Source of the DNA: Saprospiraceae bacterium
GTDB taxonomy: Bacteria > Bacteroidota > Bacteroidia > Chitinophagales > Saprospiraceae
Reading direction: 5' to 3'
Length of the DNA: 34,418 nucleotides
NCBI GenBank assembly: GCA_016714895.1
Contig: JADKBV010000009.1
Span: 1-34,418 of the forward strand
Shown piece by piece: positions 28,149 to 34,418 of the stretch. The notes beneath the pieces are model-generated. The model was not told the origin of the DNA. It worked only from the letters and a program-made list of their open reading frames with translations, and made no database searches. The position numbers and the translations under genes are program-made. Positions within the stretch are counted from its first letter, which is position 1, and each line of letters begins with the position of its first letter.

Positions 28149-28968
28149 ATGCAATCAGTACCTTTGTCAATTAGTTCTTTTAGACAGTTCCTATCAACTT
28201 ACTCAGGAAAATATCGATTTTTATCAAAAAAACAGATATATTAAGTTAAAAGAAGTATTGAATCAGGAAATAATTGAGTATTTTAACCTGGCTATTTCCA
28301 AACAGGTAAATGAAATGAACCAGGAGAAAACTGCACTTGATGAAAGAACAACGTATGGTAAAGCTTTTTTGCAATTATTCAATTTATGGGTGGAAAATCC
28401 AATAGTAAAGGAATTAATTTTTAGCAAAAGAATTGCCAAAATAGCATCAGATTTAATGGAAGTTGATGGCGTTCGTTTATATCACGACCAGGCCCTGTTT
28501 AAGGAAGGTGGTGGAGGTATAACACCATGGCACGCCGACCAGTATTATTGGCCTTTAGAAACAGATAAAACCATAACTCCTGGATTCCGTTACAAGCGAC
28601 ACCCTTAGAAATGGGTCCGTTGGAATTTAGTGGAAGTCACGCTATTATTGAAGGACGCGAATTGGAGATTGGTGACGAAAGTGAGGAAGTTATTCAAAAA
28701 AATTACGGGTTACAGATTTTAAACACGTTATTGAAGCTTTTGATCTAGGTGAAAATTAGTTTTCATTCCGGTTGGGTTTTCCACCGTGCGGGAGCCAATG
28801 TCACTAACGACATGAAAGGTAATGACCATCATTTACATGGACAAGGACATGATTTTAAAGAATCCTGAAAATAAAAATCAGTTAAATGATTGGAATACAT
28901 GGTGTCCGGGGGCAAAAGTTGGGGAGATTATAAACTCTCCAATCAATCCAATTTTGTATTCTAAATAA
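28149..28968 (+). pseudogene. Phytanoyl-CoA dioxygenase (PhyH) family protein, frame-broken
   Basis: After the start (MQSVPLSISSF) and a frame change, the sequence reads QENIDFYQKN and IKLKEVLNQEIIEYFNLAIS, then VDGVRLYHDQALFKEGGGGI. The iron-binding HxD lies in TPWHADQYYWPLETDKT. Later pieces are PLQATPLEMGPLEFSGSHAI and SFHSGWVFHRAGANVT, with the second iron-binding His and the 2-oxoglutarate-binding Arg. This gives about 270 residues, usual for the family. It would be a cytoplasmic Fe(II)/2-oxoglutarate oxygenase. Four or more frame changes occur. Its stop is one base before the start of the next gene, so the two were co-transcribed. The substrate is unknown; a sugar-derived or secondary compound is a guess from context. 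Confidence 0.82.
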
Positions 28969-28969
28969 G

Positions 28970-29789
28970 ATGGACTTAAAATATATTTGTACTTTTTGGG
29001 GTTGCGAAAATCAATCGGCAAAGGAATTTCTTTTTAATGTAGTCCGTAATGGCTATCATGGGGTAGAAATTAATTTTCCTGAAGATACCGGGTTTATTAC
29101 AGAATTTATCGAAGAACTAAATAAAATCAGGAATACTATCGATCCGGATTTTATGTTCATTGCGCAACAAGTGTTATCGAATAAAAAGGAAACGGTAAAT
29201 GAATATATAAAAAGGATTCAGGAAAGATTAGGATTTTTGACAACTTTAAAACCCGATTTTATAAACTCACATACGGGCAAAGATTTTTTTGAATTTAGTG
29301 ATAACTGTAAAATCATTGAAATCACTGAAGATATCTCCGGGAAATCCGGAATTCCAATTTGGCTTGAAATTCATCGGGGTAGGTTTTCATTTCATCTGAA
29401 AACACTTTTAAAATATTTGGAAGTTTTCCCGGAATTAAAACTTATTGCAGATTTCTCTCATTTCTGTGTAGTTTCAGAAAGTAATTTAGATGATCAGAGT
29501 GATTTACTTGAAAAAATTTATCCTAATATAAAACATATTCATGCCCGAATAGGATTTGAACAAAGTCCGCAAGTAAACAATCCTTTTGCCCCGGAATGGG
29601 AAAACTTTTTAATACAATACTCACGATGGTGGAAAAGTATAATTGAAGTCCCAAAAAAACAAAAATAGTTCGTTTATGACAATTACACCGGAATTTGGGC
29701 CATTTCCTTATATGCCTCAGGAACCCTATACAAAAAAACCTCTTGCAAATCAATGGGAAATAAATCTTGAAATGAAAAATTATTTATAA
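28970..29789 (+). pseudogene. Sugar isomerase/epimerase-like TIM barrel (xylose isomerase-like fold), one frameshift near the end
   Basis: The long frame (232 codons) reads MDLKYICTFWGCENQSAKEF, NGYHGVEINFPED, GIPIWLEIHRGRFSFH and ELKLIADFSHFCVVSE, then PNIKHIHARIGFEQSPQVNN. This is the AP-endonuclease-2/xylose-isomerase-like barrel with Glu, Asp, His and metal-site residues at strand ends. After a frame change at about 29645, TPEFGPFPYMPQEPYT and ANQWEINLEMKNYL complete the barrel. About 272 residues. Members include sugar epimerases and inosose dehydratase or isomerase relatives. The gene lies between the dioxygenase and the sugar transporter, which fits a role in converting an imported sugar. 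Confidence 0.8.
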
Positions 29790-29805
29790 AATAAACTTTT
29801 TACGA

Positions 29806-31165
29806 ATGCATAGCCACAACAAATATTATATTTTTTTTATTTCTTTAAGTGCTGCATTTGGTGGATTGTTATTTGGATATGACACAGCAGTAATTTCAGG
29901 TACAATTGGAAATTTAACCGAATTTTTTGATTTAAGTCCTGTGGAAACCGGCTGGGCAATTTCCAGTGCATTAGTAGGGTGTTTAATCGGTTCTTTTTTT
30001 TCAGATTATTTGAGTAATCAGTATGGAAGAAAAATAGCAATGATTATGAGCGCAGTATTTTTTATGTTAAGTTCTATAGGTACTGCGATTCCGGAAACCT
30101 TTACGTTTTTTGTAATTTTTCGTATCGTTGGAGGTGTTGGAATTGGTATAGCTTCAATGGTTGTTCCAATGTATATTGCAGAAATTGCACCTCCTGATAA
30201 AGAGGTGCTTTAGTAGGAAACTATCAATTAGCTATTGTTATCGGAATTGTTGTAGTTTATTTTGTGGATTATTTTATTGCTCTCCGGGGCGATGCTAACT
30301 GGAACTTGAATACTGGCTGGCGTTGGATGTTTGGTTCCGAAATCATTCCCTCTGTGTTATTTTTGTTTTTTTTATTTTCATTCCGGAGAGCCCAAGATGG
30401 TTATTCCAAAAAGGAAATTCATCTAAAGCAGTAAGTGTCTTACATAAGTTAAACAATCATGAAGATGCACTTATAGTGCAAACCGAAATTCAAAATTCTT
30501 TGGGTAAAGATGATAAAATCACTGGAAAAATTTAGCAAATCCAATATTCAAAAAGCCCTTTTGTTGGTTTTGGACTTTCGGTTTTGCAACAATTGACAGG
30601 AATTAATGCTATATTGTATTACGCTCCGGAAATATTTAAAAGTCTCAACAGTTCGACGGATGTTTCGTTAATGCAAACCAGCATTTTAGGGGTTGTAAAT
30701 TTAATATTCACTTTATTGGCCATTAAATTGGTAGATAAAATGGGAAGAAAACCATTACTCTATATCGGTTCAATAGGCATGTCTGTTTCTCTGGCAACAG
30801 TTGGATTATTTATATATTATGAGTCAGTGGGTAATTGGGTTTTACCTTTTTTGTTACTATTTATGGCTTCGTTTAGTATTTCCTGGGGACCAATAGTTTG
30901 GGTGCTTTTATCGGAAATATTTCCAAATAAAATAAAAAGTTTGGCTTTAGCCTTAAGTGTTTTTATCCAATGGGTTGCCAATTTTGTCGTAACACAATTT
31001 TATCCTGCTATAGTTGATAATCAATGGTTAAAAGATAATTTTAAAGGTGCATTTCCTTTTTATATGTTTTCTTTGTCTGTTTTGTCATTAATTTTTGTGT
31101 GGAAAAACATTCCTGAAACCAAAAATAAAACCCTTGAAGAGATGGATAAATTATGGCTTAATTAA
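29806..31165 (+). pseudogene. Sugar-porter MFS transporter (XylE/GLUT-like), two frameshifts
   Basis: Twelve membrane segments can be traced. Signatures are FGGLLFGYDTAVISG (segment 1), NQYGRKIAM (loop 2-3), a PPDKRGAL-like site broken at about 30205, FIPESPRWLFQKGN (end of the first half), QQLTGINAILYYAPEIF (segment 7), GPIVWVLLSEIFPNKIKSL (segment 10) and the C-terminal IPETKNKTLEE. These together define the sugar-porter family, which imports hexoses or pentoses with protons or by facilitated flow. A stop at 30533-30535 and frame changes near 30205 and 30330 break it. About 452 residues, normal length. It starts 17 bp after the isomerase gene. Confidence 0.9.
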
Positions 31166-31209
31166 AATATGAATTTTATTCAATAATTACCTTAAATAAT
31201 CATATTCAA

Positions 31210-32893
31210 ATGAAACTTATACAAAGCTTTGTTCTATTATTAATGAGTACAATAACATTGGCTCAAACAAAACCTGTAGAAAAATTTCAATCTTTACCAT
31301 TTGGAGCGATCAAACCAAAAGGTTGGCTCAAAGAACAAATGCAAAAGGATGTTGATGGCTTTGTTGGTAATCTCGACCTGATTGTTCCTGATTTAATCAA
31401 CGACCCTATTTATAGCACAAGTCGTTTGCAAAAACACTCAAAAGTAAAAGATTTGGGTAATATCAAAGAAGGAGATGTCGCTGGCGACGAGCAGTACAAA
31501 TGGTGGAATAGTGAGACCCAATCCAATTGGTGGGATGGTTATTTCGAAATGTTTTTTGTTAAGAGGATAAAAATGTATTGAAAAGGTAAAAAATATGTTG
31601 AAAATATTTTGGCAACACAAGATGAAGACAGTTATATAGGTATTTACGATAAGGAATTACGCTATAATTTCAGTTCAGAAAATGGCGAATTATGGTCCAA
31701 AACCAGTTTGTATCGAGGTTTGCTCGCTTATTACGAATATACCAAAGATGAAAATGTTTTTACAGCAGTCAAACGGGCTGTGGAAAATGTCATGGAAAAT
31801 TATCCTGTCAACGCTTCCAGTCCGTTTTATTCCGGGACGTCCTTTAATGGAGGTGTATCTCATGGATTAACGTTTACAGATGTTTTAGAGCGAATGTATT
31901 TTCATACCAAGGATGAAAAATATAGAGATTATGCCTTGTTTCTCTATAAGGATTTCTCAAATACCTATCAATCTGAAGCAGATGTGCAATTAAAAAATAT
32001 TTTAGATCCGGGTTATAAACTGAAATCACATGGGGTACTATACCTTTGAACATATCAGAACTTTGATTATAGCAAATATGCAGCCGAAAATTCAGAACTT
32101 ACTAGAGCTTTGGATATTTATTTAGAAAGAATAAAAAAATGCCACAACTATCACCGATAATTCTTTTGAAATGTTGGGTACTAAAAATGGTGAAACAGAA
32201 CCCGATAGAAAACAAACCCGTTACAAATATTCACCTGCTCATCAAGATGTTGCTGTGTGCTGTAACCCAAATGCAGGCAGGATTTCGCCTTATTTTGTAC
32301 AAAATTCCTGGATGAAAGAAAACGATACTACTTTTGTAGCTACGCTCTTAATGCCTAATGTTTTAGAATCATCTGTCAACGGAAATATTGTTATTATAGA
32401 AAATATTACGGAGTATCCCAACCAAAATGAATTTAAGTTTAAAAATAACCTAATCAAAACCTTCAGGTTTTACTTTAAAAATCAGAAAACCAACGTAGGT
32501 AAGATAAAAAACAAAAGAACGGTGGATAGCATTGAAAACGATTTTATAGTAATTGATAAGTATTTTCAGCAAATGATGTTATAAACCTGTCTTTTGAAAC
32601 AGAAATACAGGTTAAAAAAGATAATATAGGTTCTCATTACTTTACGTATGGTGTTTTGCTTTTACATTTGCCCATCAAAGCAAAAGAAATAGTGGGTAAA
32701 AATGTTATGCCAAATTTACAGATTTCACTATGAACCTTTATTAAAAACAAAATACCTTTATAAAAACAACGAAAAATATACATACAAAAATGGATTCATA
32801 AAAACCAAACTAATAAATCAAAATACGAATAAAATTGAAAAAGTGGAATTAATTCCAATAGGGAAAACGATTTTAAGACAAACAACATTTTAA
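31210..32893 (+). pseudogene. GH127-like (DUF1680) beta-L-arabinofuranosidase, exported, frame-broken
   Basis: The signal peptide MKLIQSFVLLLMSTITLAQ is followed by LPFGAIKPKGWLKEQMQKD, the usual DUF1680 N-terminus. The alpha/alpha barrel part includes GELWSKTSLYRGLLAYYEYT and YSGTSFNGGVSHGLTFTDVL. The active-site stretch AVCCNPNAGRISPYFVQNS keeps the tandem Cys, one of which is the nucleophile and zinc ligand in GH127. The C-terminal VELIPIGKTILRQTTF matches the family end (VPYG.T.LR.TTF). About 560 codons. Breaks lie near 31580, 32035, 32140, 32560 and 32700. GH127 enzymes release L-arabinofuranose; as only the family is visible, a related specificity is possible. It is the last gene of the sugar operon. 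Confidence 0.8.
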
Positions 32894-33398
32894 AAAATAG
32901 GTTTCTGCCGGGGTATTGCTAAAAGCGGGACTTTACAGCTTCGATAGGGCATTTTTGTAAGGTTAAACTTTTGTTCTTCGATTGAACTTTTGTACTATTC
33001 TCCCCTTACTTCCTCACCAGTCATTTTGTGAATTAATTTGTTTTTCATGGTTCAATATAGGGAGTATTCTTGAAAATTGGTTCAGCCATTCCGAAGAAAT
33101 ATGATGTTGTTTTCTCAAAATGTTATACAAAAATCGCTGCAATATTAACTATTTTATTATATTTGTATCTGTAAGTACATTTATAACTGTTTTCTCGTAT
33201 TATGTAACTTTTAAGCAATTACTATAAGCTGACTTTACAACTTTTTCAATAGTGGTCAAACATAATTTAAACAGAAGGAAGAATAATCACTTACAACAAA
33301 ATATCCAATGTCAAGTATGGCAGATTCAAATAATTGTTTTATATAAATATTTGTTATCATGATGCTTAATAGTTATTATAACCACAAACAAGTAAACC
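32894..33398. other. Intergenic region of about 500 bp, no gene recognised
   Basis: The region is AT-rich with short open frames on both strands that do not look like protein. TATATTTG at 33158-33165 matches a -7 box but is more than 230 bp from the next start. No strong hairpin or known repeat was seen, so the operon's terminator is not evident. Confidence 0.45.
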
Positions 33399-34418
33399 AT
33401 GAAGAAAAAGTAAATCACTTGATTCTATATTTTTATAATCTTATCTCATCTGGAGTGTGTCAGGTCAATATGTGTTGGAGTGGTCAAAATCATATCGGCT
33501 GAATATCCGGGTTTTATCAATGATATCAAATTTCCAATGATGGGTTATATAGCAATCGGCGAATATTTAACCCAAAAAAGGATATGGGATGGTTTGCTTT
33601 TTGCAGATTTATGCATCTTAAAATTAGATGCTGAAGGAAAATTAGAATGGAAAAAAATTTATGGTGGGAGTGGTATTGACAATGGTTATGCCATTCAACA
33701 AACCAAAGATGGCGGTTATATCATTTCAGGAAATTCCAATTCTGACGATGGGGATGTCGGAGAAAACAAAGGAGATGCAGATGCCTGGATAATAAAAACA
33801 GATAAATACGGTAATATAGAATGGAAGAAGATTTACGGCGGGTCGAATTACGAAGAATTTCGATCTGTAAAACAAACACTGGATGGTGGATATATTCTTG
33901 CCGGAGGTTCACGTTCGGATGATGGGGACATTGGTTTCAACCACGGCAATGCTGATGTATGGATATTAAAAATTTCTGCTGAAGGAAATCAAGAATGGCA
34001 AAAGATATATGGCGGAATCCCTTCTGATGCAGCAAGAGATATACAGATTACCCGCGATGGCGGGTTTGTATTATGCGCCCATAAAGAATTAAATACGGGA
34101 TCATCGGATTTTTGGATTATAAAATTAAGTGCAGTCGGCGATATTGAATGGCAGCACTTGTATGGCGGCTCAAGAGGTGATTCTCCAAATGCAATCCGAC
34201 AGACAAAAGACGGAGGGTTTATCATCGCCGGAGAGTCTATCTCGTTAGATGGGGACATCAGCAATAGTCATGGGAAATATGAATTTTGGGTAGTTAAGTT
34301 AGATACCCTGGGGCATTTAGAATGGGAAAGTACCTATGGTGGTTCAGAATGGGATATGGCTAAAGATATTGAACAAAGCTCGGACGGCGGGTATATTATC
34401 GTCGGAGATGTAAGATCT
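33399..34418 (+). pseudogene. Exported beta-propeller-like repeat protein, N-terminus frame-broken, truncated by the window end
   Basis: An ATG at 33399 begins MKKK and stops at once; across two or three frame changes a signal-like stretch and GQYVLEWSKSYG follow. From 33537 the frame is open to the window end (294 codons). It holds four full units of about 50-60 residues plus parts at each end. Each unit runs IYGGS, a variable part, QTKDGGYII or similar, DGDVGENKGDADAWI-type sequence, and KLDAEGKLEWKK-type sequence, for example YGGSNYEEFRSVKQTLDGGY. This repeat is widespread in Bacteroidota T9SS cargo and is thought to fold as a propeller. The C-terminus, where a sorting domain would be, is outside the window. 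No enzyme function is suggested. Confidence 0.7.

Noticed and set aside
33537..34418. Periodic repeats near the window end as a DNA repeat array
   Set aside because: The repeats are coding (YGGS/DGGY units) with third-position variation typical of protein repeats.

Overview
The window looks like a chromosome or metagenome segment from a member of the Bacteroidota, most likely Saprospiria or a relative. The grounds are type IX secretion (T9SS) C-terminal sorting domains, a gliding-motility CHU_C C-terminus, SprB-like repeats, the DUF1800/DUF1501 pair, and -7 boxes of the form TAnnTTTG. No rRNA, tRNA, CRISPR array, transposase or integrase was recognised.

Left arm (1-7.5 kb, AT-rich, heavily broken). 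Unrelated small genes all lie on the minus strand: a DUF262/DUF1524 (GmrSD-type) restriction gene, a 47-codon ORF, a DUF6934-like gene with a small partner, a TolB-like lipoprotein, and a TPR/HExxH protein. Between them sit three copies of one repeat of about 430 bp (the third truncated), each inserted or retained at a gene boundary, plus two compact hairpins. The end of the repeat resembles the 3' end of a group II intron. The layout resembles a cassette array and is the most interesting part of the window. At 6.9-7.5 kb there is a dense patch of palindromes, including a 150-bp element with terminal inverted repeats.

Centre (7.5-23 kb, less AT-rich, mostly intact). This part holds a small RNA-polymerase-alpha-CTD-like protein, a VOC/glyoxalase-fold protein, and a run of exported proteins: a parallel beta-helix T9SS protein, a WG-repeat/leucine-rich-repeat protein, the DUF1800-DUF1501 pair, an FG-GAP/ASPIC-UnbV T9SS protein, a SprB-like CHU_C protein and a PKD lipoprotein. 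Each long gene carries one or two single-base indels, nearly all one-base losses in short homopolymer runs. Domains continue across them, so they look more like consensus errors than decay.

Right arm (23-34.4 kb, AT-rich again, many more indels). A ParD/ParE toxin-antitoxin pair has a recognisable promoter-operator and a damaged toxin. It is followed by a broken serine hydrolase, then a carbohydrate block: a GH92 mannosidase, a convergent AraC-type regulator, and a plus-strand operon of a PhyH-family dioxygenase, a sugar isomerase/epimerase-like TIM barrel, a sugar-porter MFS transporter and a GH127-like beta-L-arabinofuranosidase. There is no SusC/SusD pair. The window ends inside a protein of repeated YGGS/DGGY units.

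Boundaries of broken genes were reconstructed by reading across frames and are approximate. Whether the damage in the two arms is biological or technical cannot be settled from the sequence alone.
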